A stretch of 64,000 nucleotides of DNA, from assembly GCF_012726295.1 (NCBI RefSeq), contig NZ_JABAOB010000001.1, positions 1,860,001 to 1,924,000 of the forward strand, read 5' to 3'. Below are positions 55,359 through 64,000 of the stretch, piece by piece. The position numbers and the translations under genes are program-made. The notes beneath the pieces are model-generated. The model was not told where the DNA came from. It saw only the letters and a list, made by a program, of their open reading frames with translations, and made no database searches. Within the stretch, counting starts at the first letter, position 1. Each line of letters starts with the position of its first letter. This DNA comes from Chitinophaga sp. Ak27 (GTDB lineage: Bacteria > Bacteroidota > Bacteroidia > Chitinophagales > Chitinophagaceae).

Positions 55359-56537
55359 ATGAAAACAGCTACACAACTGATTCATAGCATTCCGGTAGAC
55401 GAACTGACAGGCGCCATTTCTGTGCCTATCTATCAAACATCCACCTTTGTGCAGGAATCACCGGGCATCAATAAAGGCTTTGAGTTTTCGAGGGCCAACA
55501 ACCCTACGAGAAAAGTGCTGGAAGACCTGATCTGCAACCTGGAAGAAGGTTTCGCAGGTTTTGCTTTCGCCAGCGGCATGTCGGCCATTGATGCGGTACT
55601 GAAGCTGTTAAAGACCGGCGATGAAATCATGGCAGTGGAAGACACCTACGGTGGCATCTTCCAGATCTTTAACCACATGTTTGAACGCTTCGGTATCAAA
55701 GTTAATTTCGTAGATACCAGCAACCTCGATAAAGTACTGGCGGCTATTACCCCCCATACCAAAATCATCTGGCTGGAATCCCCTACCAATCCAACACTGC
55801 GCATTTCTGATATAAAATCTATCAGTAAAATCGCCAAACAACATAATATACTGCTGGTAGTAGATAACACGTTCAGCACCCCCCTGTTACAACAACCGCT
55901 AACACTGGGCGCCGATATCGTGATACACAGCGCCTCCAAATACCTGGCAGGCCACTGCGACGTGATAGCCGGACTGGTAGTAGCCAATTCTAAAGTACTG
56001 GCCGATCAGATCCGCTATAATCAAAATATTTCGGGGAGTATATTAAGCCCGTTTGAAGCCTGGCTTACCATACGCGGCGTTGAAACCCTATACCTCCGGT
56101 TCGAAAAACAATGCAGCAACGCTTCGGCTATCGCCAACTGGCTTGCTACCCACCCGGCAGTGGATAAAGTATTTTATCCCGGACTGGCTACACACAAAAA
56201 CCATCATATTGCCCGTAAACAACAAAAAAGCTATGGCGCACTGGTAAGCTTTTCCCTGAAAAGCGATAACATAAAAAACGCGATCCGCATCGTAAATGCC
56301 ACTAAACTATTTAAACTGGCAGAAAGCTTCGGCGGCGTAAAAAGTATGCTGGCCCACCCGGCCACCATGACACATCGCAACATCCCGGAAGAATTCCGGA
56401 AAAAAACAGGTCTACAGGACTCCTGTATCCGTTTATCAGTAGGCATTGAAGATGCCGATGACCTGATCAACGACCTGAAACAGGCACTGGATAAACTAAA
56501 TCATCCAGCCGGCAAGCAAATCACTGTTTTACAATAA
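55359..56537 (+). CDS. Trans-sulfuration PLP enzyme (cystathionine gamma-synthase/beta-lyase type)
   Basis: A 392-residue PLP-dependent enzyme of the Cys/Met metabolism family. It has SVPIYQTSTFVQESPG near 21-36, FASGMSAIDAVL near 70-81, VVDNTFSTPLLQQP near 166-179 and SASKYLAGHCDVIAG near 190-204, in which the lysine binds PLP. The C-terminal GGVKSMLAHPATMTH motif is typical of the group. Being behind a SAM-I riboswitch and before homoserine dehydrogenase, it most likely makes cystathionine or homocysteine for methionine. Cystathionine gamma-synthase, beta-lyase and gamma-lyase cannot be separated from sequence reading alone. Confidence 0.88.
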   Translation: MKTATQLIHSIPVDELTGAISVPIYQTSTFVQESPGINKGFEFSRANNPTRKVLEDLICNLEEGFAGFAFASGMSAIDAVLKLLKTGDEIMAVEDTYGGIFQIFNHMFERFGIKVNFVDTSNLDKVLAAITPHTKIIWLESPTNPTLRISDIKSISKIAKQHNILLVVDNTFSTPLLQQPLTLGADIVIHSASKYLAGHCDVIAGLVVANSKVLADQIRYNQNISGSILSPFEAWLTIRGVETLYLRFEKQCSNASAIANWLATHPAVDKVFYPGLATHKNHHIARKQQKSYGALVSFSLKSDNIKNAIRIVNATKLFKLAESFGGVKSMLAHPATMTHRNIPEEFRKKTGLQDSCIRLSVGIEDADDLINDLKQALDKLNHPAGKQITVLQ

Positions 56538-56633
56538 GCCGTTGACAGTTAGCAGCAACTTTGACACCTCCGGTACCTGATCAATCCTGGTAGTATCAAG
56601 GCTCACTGCCAAAGGCGAAAGCTCAAAAAAAGT

Positions 56634-57815
56634 ATGGAAAATAAGATCATCAATTTAGGTATTTTCGGATTCGGCGTCGTAGGACAAGGCCTCTATGAAG
56701 TATTGAACAGAACCAAGGGCATTAATGCACGTATCAAAAAGATATGTATTAAAGATCCCAACAAGTCAAGACCCATCGACAGCAGCTATTTTACTACGGA
56801 TAAAAACGAAATCCTGGAAGATCCTACCATTGACGTTGTAGTAGAACTGATCAATGATACAGAAGCAGCCTTTGAAATCGTAAGCACCGCCCTCCGCAAC
56901 GGTAAAGCCGTAGTAAGTGCCAGCAAACGCATGATCGCAGAAAACCTGCCTACCCTGTACCAGTTACAGGCCGAAAATAAAGTGCCCTTCCTGTATGAAG
57001 CTTCCAGCTGCGCCAGTATTCCCATTATCCGTAACCTGGAAGAATACTACGACAATGATCTGCTCAATGCAGTAGAAGGTATCTGTAACGGCTCAACGAA
57101 CTATATTCTCACGAAAATATTCGAAGAAAACCTCAGCTTCGAAACAGCCCTGCAACAAGCGCAGGACCTGGGTTTCGCCGAAACGGACCCTACCCTCGAC
57201 ATTGAAGGATATGATCCTAAATTTAAAATCGTTATCCTGCTCCTGCACGCATTCGGTACTTTCGTAAAACCGGAAGAAGTGTTCAATTTCGGTATTCACC
57301 ACCTGAACGATTTTGATATACAGTTTGCCAAACAACGCAACTGTACCATCAAGCTGATTGCACAGTGCCGCCGCCAGAATGGCCATGTATCTGCTTATGT
57401 ACTGCCGCACCTGATCAAAGAACATAACCTGCTCTTTGATGTGTACAACGAATACAATGGTATCCTGCTGGAAAGCGCCTTCACCGATAAACAGTTCTTT
57501 GTAGGTAAAGGAGCCGGCGGTACCGCCACCGGTAGTGCCGTACTGTCGGATATTTCCGCCCTGCTGTACAACTATCGCTACGAGTATAAAAAGATTAAAC
57601 AAAATAATCAGCCCAGCTTTACTAACGATGTAAAACTGAAAATATACCTGCGATATAAGACACCTAACCAGGTAGACCTCGCAGAGTTTTTCAGCATCTC
57701 TGAAAAGTATGAATCATCAGAATGGCGTTATGTAGTAGGTACGATTAACCTACAGAAGCTGAAGGAAGCCGGCTGGCTGAAAAATAAAGACGTGAATGTC
57801 CTCATATTGGAGTAA
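56634..57815 (+). CDS. hom: Homoserine dehydrogenase
   Basis: Reduces aspartate semialdehyde to homoserine, the branch point towards methionine and threonine. The 393-residue protein has the nucleotide-binding NLGIFGFGVVGQGL at 7-20, GICNGSTNYILTKI near 148-161, FAETDPTLDIEGYD near 180-193 with the catalytic aspartate and lysine region, and GKGAGGTATGSAVLSD near 290-305. It is a free-standing enzyme, not fused to aspartokinase, and has no ACT domain; the last 80 residues form a small C-terminal domain. It is 96 bases downstream of the trans-sulfuration gene and probably under the same SAM-I control. Confidence 0.93.
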   Translation: MENKIINLGIFGFGVVGQGLYEVLNRTKGINARIKKICIKDPNKSRPIDSSYFTTDKNEILEDPTIDVVVELINDTEAAFEIVSTALRNGKAVVSASKRMIAENLPTLYQLQAENKVPFLYEASSCASIPIIRNLEEYYDNDLLNAVEGICNGSTNYILTKIFEENLSFETALQQAQDLGFAETDPTLDIEGYDPKFKIVILLLHAFGTFVKPEEVFNFGIHHLNDFDIQFAKQRNCTIKLIAQCRRQNGHVSAYVLPHLIKEHNLLFDVYNEYNGILLESAFTDKQFFVGKGAGGTATGSAVLSDISALLYNYRYEYKKIKQNNQPSFTNDVKLKIYLRYKTPNQVDLAEFFSISEKYESSEWRYVVGTINLQKLKEAGWLKNKDVNVLILE

Positions 57816-57846
57816 ATATATTAAGTAAGCAAAAACCAATCATGAA

Positions 57847-57870
57847 AACGGCGCAGTTCCCTGCGCCGTT
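57847..57870. terminator. Hairpin between convergent hom and maf genes
   Basis: AACGGCGCAG (57847-57856) pairs perfectly with CTGCGCCGTT (57861-57870) around TTCC. On the reverse strand TTTTCATG follows, which suits the end of the maf operon; it may also serve hom. Confidence 0.75.
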
Positions 57871-57874
57871 CGAA

Positions 57875-58444
57875 TTACATCTGGTTCAATGCAGCTACTA
57901 CCTTGCTCACCGGCAGTCCCATTACATTGTAGAAACAGCCGTTGATACGATCAATCCCCACCGCGCCAATCCATTCCTGTATGGCATAAGCGCCGGCCTT
58001 ATCATAAGGCCTAAACTGATCCACATACCAGCTGATTTGCTCAGTAGTTAAAGGATTAAAGTGCACAGCCGTTGTATGGGAAAAAGCGGTTTCCTCAGCG
58101 CCTTTCCGGATTACCACCCCGGTAATTACCCGGTGTTCCCGCCCGCTTAAGCGGGAAAGAATAGCAATGGCATCTTCCCGGTCCTTCGGCTTTCCGATAA
58201 TGGTATCATCCAATACCACTACGGTGTCTGCAGCAATAATAATATCAGTATCCGCACACAATGCTTCTACGGCAATGGCCTTCTGACGGGCAATATGCAC
58301 CGGGATATCCGCAATGGCCAATCCCGGAGGAAAAGTTTCTGCCGTTTCCACCACCTTTACCTCGAAAGGGATGCCCGCCTGTTCCAGCAGCTGCTTCCTG
58401 CGCGGTGACTGGGAAGCCAGGATAACAGGTGTTCCTTTATACAT
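57875..58444 (-). CDS. maf: Maf-family nucleoside triphosphate pyrophosphatase
   Basis: A 189-residue Maf protein, which hydrolyses non-canonical or modified nucleotides (dTTP/UTP or m7GTP, according to branch). The start TPVILASQSPRRKQLLEQAGIPF contains the S-x-R-R phosphate loop, and CADTDIIIAADTVVVLDDTIIGKPKD and LSGREHRVITGV follow. Serine and arginine residues of SQSPRRK and the aspartates of AADTVV line the active site. A GTG three bases upstream of the ATG is an alternative start. It is the last gene of the run DUF2520-kdsC-ubiA-maf, two bases after ubiA. Confidence 0.93.
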   Translation of the reverse strand: MYKGTPVILASQSPRRKQLLEQAGIPFEVKVVETAETFPPGLAIADIPVHIARQKAIAVEALCADTDIIIAADTVVVLDDTIIGKPKDREDAIAILSRLSGREHRVITGVVIRKGAEETAFSHTTAVHFNPLTTEQISWYVDQFRPYDKAGAYAIQEWIGAVGIDRINGCFYNVMGLPVSKVVAALNQM

Positions 58445-58446
58445 CA

Positions 58447-59388
58447 CTATAAATACAGTTTAAAAAATATCATTGATAAAATGCCTGTCAGCATAATCAC
58501 TTTTACCAACGTGCTTACCTTATGGTAATGCGCCGGCAATGTAGCCTTCTTCAGCTGTAGGTAAACGTATAGGCATGGCAGTTGTACAAACAATAGCAGG
58601 TAAGCAATTGCAATATACCATTGCAATATCCACACGCGGATTTCTACTGCGGCAATGATCACTACCAATGCCAGCAACAGCACATTACACAAGCGTTTAG
58701 CGGCGAGTACCCCCCAGGCAATCGGCAGGGTGCGGCAACCATCTTTGCTGTCGCCCATCATATCTTCCAGGTCTTTCACTATCTCCCGGACCATTGAAAT
58801 CAGGAAAGCAAACAAGGCATATACGCCTATTACCTGGATCAGTTTGCGGCCGGTAGCCGACATGATGGCTTCAAAGCTATGGTAGATCTGTTTTTCATAG
58901 AATCCTACCACTACTACCGCTAATGCGGTTAACAGGGAAATGACCACGTTACCGATCAGTACCTGTCTTTTAAACGAGGTAGAATAAAACCACAGCAACA
59001 GGGAACATACTACCTGGGTAAAGCCCAGGTAAAACTGGCCAATACGCCAGGCTACCAGGAAGCCTAACGAAACGCCGGCCATATTCAGCATGGTATGCCA
59101 GGCCATAGCCCAGCGCCGGCTGATAACCTTATCCAATATCATCTTATCCGGCTTGTTCACAATGTCGATGTTGATATCGAAATAGTCGTTGATGATATAA
59201 CCGGCTGCCGCCACCAGTATGGTCGACAAACTTAATAATACAAATTGGGGAACAGGCAGGGAGGGCTCTTCCCCGGAGCTGCGTAATACCGGTTCTACTA
59301 CACAATACTGCAGTAAAAACTGGGTAAGGCCAATATATACCAGGTTTGGGTACCTGATCAGTTTAAAAAATGCAGCCCAGAGCTTCAT
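58447..59388 (-). CDS. UbiA-family prenyltransferase
   Basis: A 313-residue integral membrane prenyltransferase with eight or nine hydrophobic segments. The two aspartate-rich motifs that bind prenyl diphosphate through magnesium are INDYFDINIDIVNKPDK near 66-82 and VKDLEDMMGDSKDGCRTLP near 204-222. The sequence is closest in type to the geranylgeranylglycerol-phosphate synthase and chlorophyll-synthase-like branch seen in Bacteroidota. Its product is unknown: neither menA nor ubiquinone genes are nearby. It lies between kdsC (14-base gap) and maf, apparently in one operon. Confidence 0.85.
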   Translation of the reverse strand: MKLWAAFFKLIRYPNLVYIGLTQFLLQYCVVEPVLRSSGEEPSLPVPQFVLLSLSTILVAAAGYIINDYFDINIDIVNKPDKMILDKVISRRWAMAWHTMLNMAGVSLGFLVAWRIGQFYLGFTQVVCSLLLWFYSTSFKRQVLIGNVVISLLTALAVVVVGFYEKQIYHSFEAIMSATGRKLIQVIGVYALFAFLISMVREIVKDLEDMMGDSKDGCRTLPIAWGVLAAKRLCNVLLLALVVIIAAVEIRVWILQWYIAIAYLLLFVQLPCLYVYLQLKKATLPAHYHKVSTLVKVIMLTGILSMIFFKLYL

Positions 59389-59402
59389 AGTTTTCTCTTT
59401 TA

Positions 59403-59924
59403 TTATTTCGATGCAATTCCTTCATCCATTAACCAATGTCCGTTCAGTTTAAGCACTTTTTCCATTACTTCTCTTACGCATCCGTGGCCTCCGGGCAGAG
59501 GGGATATGTATTTTGAAATGCTTTTTATTTCCGGTGCTGCATCTGCGGGGCAGGTAGGTAATCCTACAAGCTGCATAGGCTGGTAGTCCGGGATATCATC
59601 TCCCATATATAAAACTTCATCCCAGCGCAGGTCAAGCTCAAATACATAATCCTGTAACTTTTCTTTTTTATCAAGTACACCGGTATAGATATCTTTTATA
59701 CCTAATCCCTGTAACCTGCTTACCACGCTTTCCGATTTTCCCCCAGAGATCACAACCACCCGGTATCCCTTTTTTACCGCCAGCTGCATGGCATAACCGT
59801 CCTTGATATTCATTTTGCGGGACATCTCTCCTCCTGGCAGCAATTGCAGGGTACCATCTGTTAACACACCGTCCACATCCAACACAAAAGTGCGGATAGA
59901 TTTAAATAAAGCCAATACGTTCAT
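59403..59924 (-). CDS. kdsC: 3-deoxy-D-manno-octulosonate 8-phosphate phosphatase (HAD, KdsC type)
   Basis: A 173-residue HAD phosphatase without a cap domain. Motif I is FVLDVDGVLTDGTLQL near 14-29, motif II VVISGGKS near 65-72, the lysine is in DKKEKLQDY near 95-103, and motif IV is YMGDDIPDYQPM near 115-126. The enzyme removes phosphate from KDO-8-P in lipopolysaccharide core synthesis. A longer start at 59942 would add six residues, but the ATG at 59924 fits better. It is 14 bases before ubiA and 44 bases after the DUF2520 gene. Confidence 0.9.
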   Translation of the reverse strand: MNVLALFKSIRTFVLDVDGVLTDGTLQLLPGGEMSRKMNIKDGYAMQLAVKKGYRVVVISGGKSESVVSRLQGLGIKDIYTGVLDKKEKLQDYVFELDLRWDEVLYMGDDIPDYQPMQLVGLPTCPADAAPEIKSISKYISPLPGGHGCVREVMEKVLKLNGHWLMDEGIASK

Positions 59925-59968
59925 GGGGCCAAAAATAGCCAATTACGGATTAACAGCTCAGTAATTCT

Positions 59969-60733
59969 CTATTTATTATGAAACTGGTAAATAGCGTCAG
60001 ACATCACCTGGTATACCAGCTGCAGGTATTCGTTGCTGGCCAGCAACTGCCGGTGCAGCTGCATGGTAGCTTCATCCTGGCGCAGGGCGGGCCCTGTTTG
60101 CACCGTTTCAGGCGGATACTTTTCCAGGCGGTCGAAAGTTTCCTTTATAATGGGTTGCAACAAGCTGAAATCCAGCTGCTCGGCTTCACAGTAAGCTTTC
60201 GCCTGGGCAATCAGGTGATTGGTAAAATTGTTACATAATACCGCGGTAAGGTGATATTTCAGCCGCTGTGCCGAGGTGGTAACAGTTACACTGCCGGAAA
60301 TACTCTGCGCCAAAGCCTGCAGGCGCCGGAGCACTTCATCGCTGCTGGCTTCCAGCATGACCGGGATAGGTGGATAACTTTTAATTTCCTTGCGGATAGA
60401 CTGTAAAGGATACAACACGCCTGTATTGGACGATATCCGGGAGATAGCGGATAAAGGGACTGCCCCGGCGGTATGCGCTACAATACGCTTTCCCAGGCGT
60501 AATTCATCGTTTAACTCCGCTATGGCCGAGTCGCTTACCGCCAGCAGGTATATGTCGGCGTCCATATTAATGTCCTGCAAATCGTTTGTATAAGCTGCGT
60601 TCAGCATTTCCCCCAATTCCCGTGCATGCTCCAGCTGCCGGCTCACTACCTGCTTTACCTGGTGGCCATGAATCTTCAGGAGCTGTCCGAAACAATGTGC
60701 TACATTGCCAGTGCCAACTATGACTATATCCAT
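59969..60733 (-). CDS. Rossmann-fold DUF2520 protein
   Basis: A 254-residue protein of the DUF2520 family (Rossmann-like plus helical domain). It opens with MDIVIVGTGNVAHCFGQLL, an NAD(P)-binding glycine loop, and continues with ADIYLLAVSDSAIAEL near 70-85 and VAHTAGAVPLS near 95-105. The second half, ALAQSISGSVTVTTSAQRLKYHLTAVLCNNFTNHL and onward, is the helical dimerisation domain as in pyrroline-5-carboxylate-reductase-like enzymes. Its substrate is unknown. It is the first gene of the DUF2520-kdsC-ubiA-maf operon. A nine-codon longer start is possible, but the ATG at 60733 is preferred. Confidence 0.85.
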   Translation of the reverse strand: MDIVIVGTGNVAHCFGQLLKIHGHQVKQVVSRQLEHARELGEMLNAAYTNDLQDINMDADIYLLAVSDSAIAELNDELRLGKRIVAHTAGAVPLSAISRISSNTGVLYPLQSIRKEIKSYPPIPVMLEASSDEVLRRLQALAQSISGSVTVTTSAQRLKYHLTAVLCNNFTNHLIAQAKAYCEAEQLDFSLLQPIIKETFDRLEKYPPETVQTGPALRQDEATMQLHRQLLASNEYLQLVYQVMSDAIYQFHNK

Positions 60734-60838
60734 TGTAATTAGTTTTAAATTAATACCCATCTGTCAACCGCCATACAGGAGGGTTTATCTTTTCTAATAT
60801 ACGCGATTTAATGGGTGCGCCGTTTTTGCACGCGTTCC

Positions 60839-60846
60839 CAAATATA
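60839..60846 (-). promoter_or_regulatory. Candidate -7 element in the DUF2520/topA gap
   Basis: Reverse-strand TATATTTG matches TAnnTTTG about 105 bases upstream of the DUF2520 gene. The 459-base gap 60734-61192 contains no convincing gene; an open frame 60750-60941 lacks protein-like features. The topA promoter was not recognised. Confidence 0.35.
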
Positions 60847-61192
60847 AAGACTATTGTATCAACGAGGTGGATCTGGCCGTGACCGATTGGCCGATTTTTT
60901 CCAATATTAGCGATATTAATAGTTTCATTATCTTTAACCACCCTCGGGAATAACTGGTATCATCTATATTAATGACCGGCATTTGATGTCTTTCTATAAG
61001 CCTGAATAGTTAATTATTTGATAACGAACCATCATGAATGGTTACCATATTATATATCCCCGGCGGAAAATATCTGGTGTGAATGGGTACCATATCAACC
61101 AATATCAATATAATTTTATATCATTGCAGAATTCATTGAAGTAATTATTTCACAGAATTTTGCGTATTTAGCAGCACATTAAAGAAGCATAC

Positions 61193-63541
61193 ATGGCAAA
61201 AAATTTAGTTATAGTTGAGTCCCCGGCGAAAGCCAAGACCATAGAAAAAATACTGGGCAAAGACTTTGAAGTCAAGTCCTGCTTCGGTCACATACGTGAT
61301 CTGGAGAAGGATGACATGGGGATAGACATAGAAAATAACTTTAAGCCGAAGTATGTGATCCCGGACGACAAGGAAAAAGTGGTGAAGGAACTGAAGAAGC
61401 TGGCGAAGGATACCGATGAGGTATGGCTGGCAACGGATGAGGACCGTGAGGGAGAAGCCATTTCCTGGCATCTGTGTGAGGTGTTGAACCTGGATCCAAA
61501 AACTACCAAGCGTATTGTTTTTCACGAAATTACCAAGCCGGCCATCGAGAATGCTGTTCAGCATCCGCGCAAGCTGGATATGGACCGCGTAAACGCACAA
61601 CAGGCCCGCCGTATACTGGATCGTATCGTGGGATTTGAAATTTCCCCGGTATTATGGCGCAAAATGAGCATGCGCAACTCCCTTTCTGCCGGCCGTGTGC
61701 AGTCGGTAGCAGTGAGGCTGATCGTAGAAAGAGAAAGAGAAATCAATGCTTTCCAGACGGTTAGCACCTTTAAAGTAGAAGCGTGGTTTACCGGTAAAGA
61801 CATCAATGGCAAGAGCATTTCCTTCAAAGCCGAAGGTCCTGGTAAATTTAAGACCGCAGAAGATGCCGAAAAATTCCTGCAGGAATGTGTTGGCGCCGCC
61901 TATACAGTAAAAGACATCCAGGTAAAGCCGGGCAAAAAATCGCCGGCAGCACCTTTCACCACTTCTACCCTGCAACAGGAAGCCAGCCGTAAACTCGGTT
62001 ACAGCGTTTCCAAAACCATGTTGCTGGCCCAGAAGCTGTATGAAAGCGGTAATATCACCTACATGCGTACCGACTCGGTAAACCTGTCAGATACGGCCAT
62101 CACTGAAATCGAAAAAGCGATCAAGGCCAGCTTTGGCGAAAAATATCATCAGCACCGTAAATTCAAAAATAAAAACGAATCCGCACAGGAAGCGCACGAG
62201 GCCATCCGTCCTACCTACATGGAAAACGCCACGGTAGAGGACAGCGATACCCGCAAACTGTACGAACTGATCTGGAAACGTACCATCGCCAGCCAGATGG
62301 CAGATGCCGAGCTGGAAAAAACCATCGCAAAAATCGACATCTCTACCAACCACGATGAACTCACCGCCAGTGGAGAAGTATTGAAATTTGATGGTTTCCT
62401 GAAAGTATACCTGGAAGGCCACGATGACGAAGATGAAACAGAAGAACAGGAAGGATCCTTACCTCCATTGGCGGTAAAACAATCCCTGGACCTGAGAGAA
62501 ATGAAGGCCACCGAAAGATTCTCCCGCCCGGCTCCCCGCTATACAGAGGCCAGCCTGGTAAAGAAACTGGAAGAACTGGGTATTGGCCGTCCATCTACCT
62601 ATGCACCTACTATTACCACTATACAGAAACGTAATTACGTAGAAAAGAGAGATAAAGAAGGTGTAAAAAGAGATTTCCGCATCCTGATACTGAAAGCCGA
62701 TAAGATCAGCAAACTGACAGAAGCTGAAAATACAGGTGCAGAAAAATCCAAGTTATTCCCTACCGACCTGGGTATGATCGTTACCGACTTCCTCAACCAG
62801 TACTTTAACAACGTAATGGACTATGGCTTTACCGCCAAAATTGAAGAGGAATTTGATGAAATTGCCAGCGGTAAAAAGGTGTGGAATAAGATGTTGAAAG
62901 AGTTTTATTCTCCTTTCCATAAAGATGTGGAAAACACCCTGGAAAATGCTGAAAGAGTGAAAGGCGAACGCCCCCTGGGTGTAGACGCCGCCTCCGGCAA
63001 ACCGGTGGTAGCCCGTATGGGACGCTACGGCCCCATGATCCAGATCGGCAGTGTGGAAGACGAGGAAAAACCTCGTTTTGCTAAATTGAAAGCTACACAA
63101 AGCATTGAAACCATCTCTATGGAAGAAGCCATGGAGTTGTTTAAACTGCCCCGCAACCTGGGACTGTTTGAAGGCACAGATGTGATCATCAATATTGGCC
63201 GCTTCGGACCTTATGCACAACATGATAAAAAGTTCTATTCCCTGAAAAAGGAAATGGATCCATATACCGTGGAGCTGGATGAAGTAGCTCCGCTGATCGC
63301 AGAAAAACGTACGGCTAAAGACGAACGCACCATTAAGATATTCGAAAAGGAAAAGATCCAGATACTGAAAGGACCTTATGGCCCGTACATTAAGCAAGGC
63401 CTGAAGAATTATAAAATACCGAAAGAAAAAATTGAAACGGCTGCCGACATCACCCTGGAAGAAGCCAAAGCAATCATTGAAGATGTGAAAGCTAATCCAC
63501 CGAAGAAGAAAGCGCCACCTCGTAAAAAGAAAGCTGAATAA
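61193..63541 (+). CDS. topA: DNA topoisomerase I (type IA)
   Basis: Relaxes negatively supercoiled DNA by passing one strand through a transient break in the other. The 782-residue protein has an N-terminal TOPRIM domain (MAKNLVIVESPAKAKTIEKILG, then ATDEDREGEAISWHL with the acidic metal ligands) and the catalytic Tyr290 in TYMRTDSVNLS. The middle domain carries IGRPSTYAPTITTI near 460-475. The C-terminal part has three topoisomerase C-terminal repeats (for example RMGRYGPMIQIGS and INIGRFGPYAQHDK, and LKGPYGPYIKQGLKNY) instead of zinc fingers, and ends in a lysine-rich tail. It is a single-gene unit. Confidence 0.97.
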   Translation: MAKNLVIVESPAKAKTIEKILGKDFEVKSCFGHIRDLEKDDMGIDIENNFKPKYVIPDDKEKVVKELKKLAKDTDEVWLATDEDREGEAISWHLCEVLNLDPKTTKRIVFHEITKPAIENAVQHPRKLDMDRVNAQQARRILDRIVGFEISPVLWRKMSMRNSLSAGRVQSVAVRLIVEREREINAFQTVSTFKVEAWFTGKDINGKSISFKAEGPGKFKTAEDAEKFLQECVGAAYTVKDIQVKPGKKSPAAPFTTSTLQQEASRKLGYSVSKTMLLAQKLYESGNITYMRTDSVNLSDTAITEIEKAIKASFGEKYHQHRKFKNKNESAQEAHEAIRPTYMENATVEDSDTRKLYELIWKRTIASQMADAELEKTIAKIDISTNHDELTASGEVLKFDGFLKVYLEGHDDEDETEEQEGSLPPLAVKQSLDLREMKATERFSRPAPRYTEASLVKKLEELGIGRPSTYAPTITTIQKRNYVEKRDKEGVKRDFRILILKADKISKLTEAENTGAEKSKLFPTDLGMIVTDFLNQYFNNVMDYGFTAKIEEEFDEIASGKKVWNKMLKEFYSPFHKDVENTLENAERVKGERPLGVDAASGKPVVARMGRYGPMIQIGSVEDEEKPRFAKLKATQSIETISMEEAMELFKLPRNLGLFEGTDVIINIGRFGPYAQHDKKFYSLKKEMDPYTVELDEVAPLIAEKRTAKDERTIKIFEKEKIQILKGPYGPYIKQGLKNYKIPKEKIETAADITLEEAKAIIEDVKANPPKKKAPPRKKKAE

Positions 63542-63668
63542 AGCCGTGGTAACAGATGATGAAAAATGAAGGCAAGGAAAATAACTGCAGTGTGAGTGAT
63601 GTGCGTATTATTTAATTTGCCAACAGGATCACATTATTTGATGATTACCACCTGATCATAATAATGGC

Positions 63669-64000
63669 ATGAACGAAAACAGAGAAATAAACGCTTTGTT
63701 CCACCTGTTGGATGACCCTGATCTGGAGGTATTTGACACTGTTGCCAGTAAGATATTACTGTACGGTAAAGATATCATTCCCAATCTGGAGAATTTGTGG
63801 GAGAATACAGTTGACGAGGCTATTCAGGAAAGGATAGAGCTGCTCATTCATCGGGTACATTACCAGGATTTGCAGGCGGCGGTACGTGCGTGGGGACTTT
63901 CAGATTCCCAGGGCTTGTTGCAGGGAGCTATACTGGCATCCCGGTATCAGTTTCCCGACCTCATAGACACACAGATTATAGCAGAAATAGATCGGATTAA
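63669..64000 (+). CDS. SirB1/transglutaminase-like family protein, N-terminal part only
   Basis: Only 110 codons are visible, open to the window edge. The start MNENREINALFHLLDDPDLEVFDTVASKIL is followed by a helical repeat (IPNLENLWENTVDEAIQERIELLIHRVHYQ) and ILASRYQFPDLIDTQI. This matches the N-terminal helical region of the SirB1/transglutaminase-like family that is common in Bacteroidota. The catalytic domain would lie beyond the window, so function cannot be checked. It lies 127 bases after topA on the same strand. Confidence 0.65.
   Translation, partial: MNENREINALFHLLDDPDLEVFDTVASKILLYGKDIIPNLENLWENTVDEAIQERIELLIHRVHYQDLQAAVRAWGLSDSQGLLQGAILASRYQFPDLIDTQIIAEIDRI

Noticed and set aside
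1..64000. tRNA, rRNA or CRISPR array
   Set aside because: No cloverleaf-like stretch, rRNA signature or regularly spaced direct repeats were seen in the intergenic gaps.

Overview
The window reads as chromosomal DNA of a Bacteroidota bacterium, most like Chitinophagaceae (Chitinophaga or a close relative). The grounds are several Bacteroidota-type families (DUF4954, DUF2851, a MbnP/diheme pair, a FucP-type symporter, an eukaryote-like class I ribonucleotide reductase beta chain), lipoproteins with short lipoboxes, weak ribosome binding sites, and repeated TAnnTTTG motifs upstream of genes, which match the -7 element of the Bacteroidota housekeeping sigma factor. Genus assignment is inference. 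No rRNA, tRNA or CRISPR array was seen.

Layout. 1-3.1 kb: histidine degradation (hutU, cut by the window edge, and hutH) behind a MarR regulator with a double palindromic operator. 3.1-14.1 kb: a SET-domain protein, a bestrophin channel, mgtE, a phosphatase lipoprotein, an S9 peptidase, glmS, a DUF4954 protein and tag. 14.2-16.0 kb: a two-gene MbnP/MbnH-like unit. 16.0-21.8 kb: a seven-gene operon for oxidative 6-deoxysugar (probably L-fucose) breakdown. 22.0-23.1 kb: a D-Ala-D-Ala dipeptidase and a small lipoprotein. 23.2-28.7 kb: leuC-methyltransferase-leuD-leuB-leuA. 28.8-32.7 kb: a helical-repeat protein, an FMN reductase and an ABC exporter. 33.2-36.7 kb: nrdB-nrdA. 36.8-38.1 kb: a SnoaL-like lipoprotein and an SDR. 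38.2-40.8 kb: a decayed mobile element with broken tyrosine recombinases, a 5'-truncated replication-type gene and a truncated ORF6N gene. 41.1-45.0 kb: trmH, an AsmA-like protein and an SdpI-like protein. 45.1-50.8 kb: a complete RND efflux operon. 51.2-55.0 kb: lipA, a probable outer-membrane protein, osmC and DUF2851. 55.0-57.8 kb: a SAM-I riboswitch in front of a trans-sulfuration enzyme and homoserine dehydrogenase. 57.9-60.7 kb: a maf-ubiA-kdsC-DUF2520 operon. 61.2 kb to the end: topA and the start of a SirB1/transglutaminase-like gene.

The least ordinary items are: (i) a family of three dispersed long inverted repeats, each placed directly against gene stop codons and with conserved arms but variable centres; (ii) the MbnP/MbnH-like pair, whose characterised relatives turn a tryptophan into kynurenine; (iii) a small-molecule methyltransferase of the trans-aconitate/isopropylmalate type inside the leucine operon; (iv) the frameshifted recombinase island; and (v) a branched hairpin in front of glmS. 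I found no anti-phage system and nothing that I would call a wholly new system with confidence.
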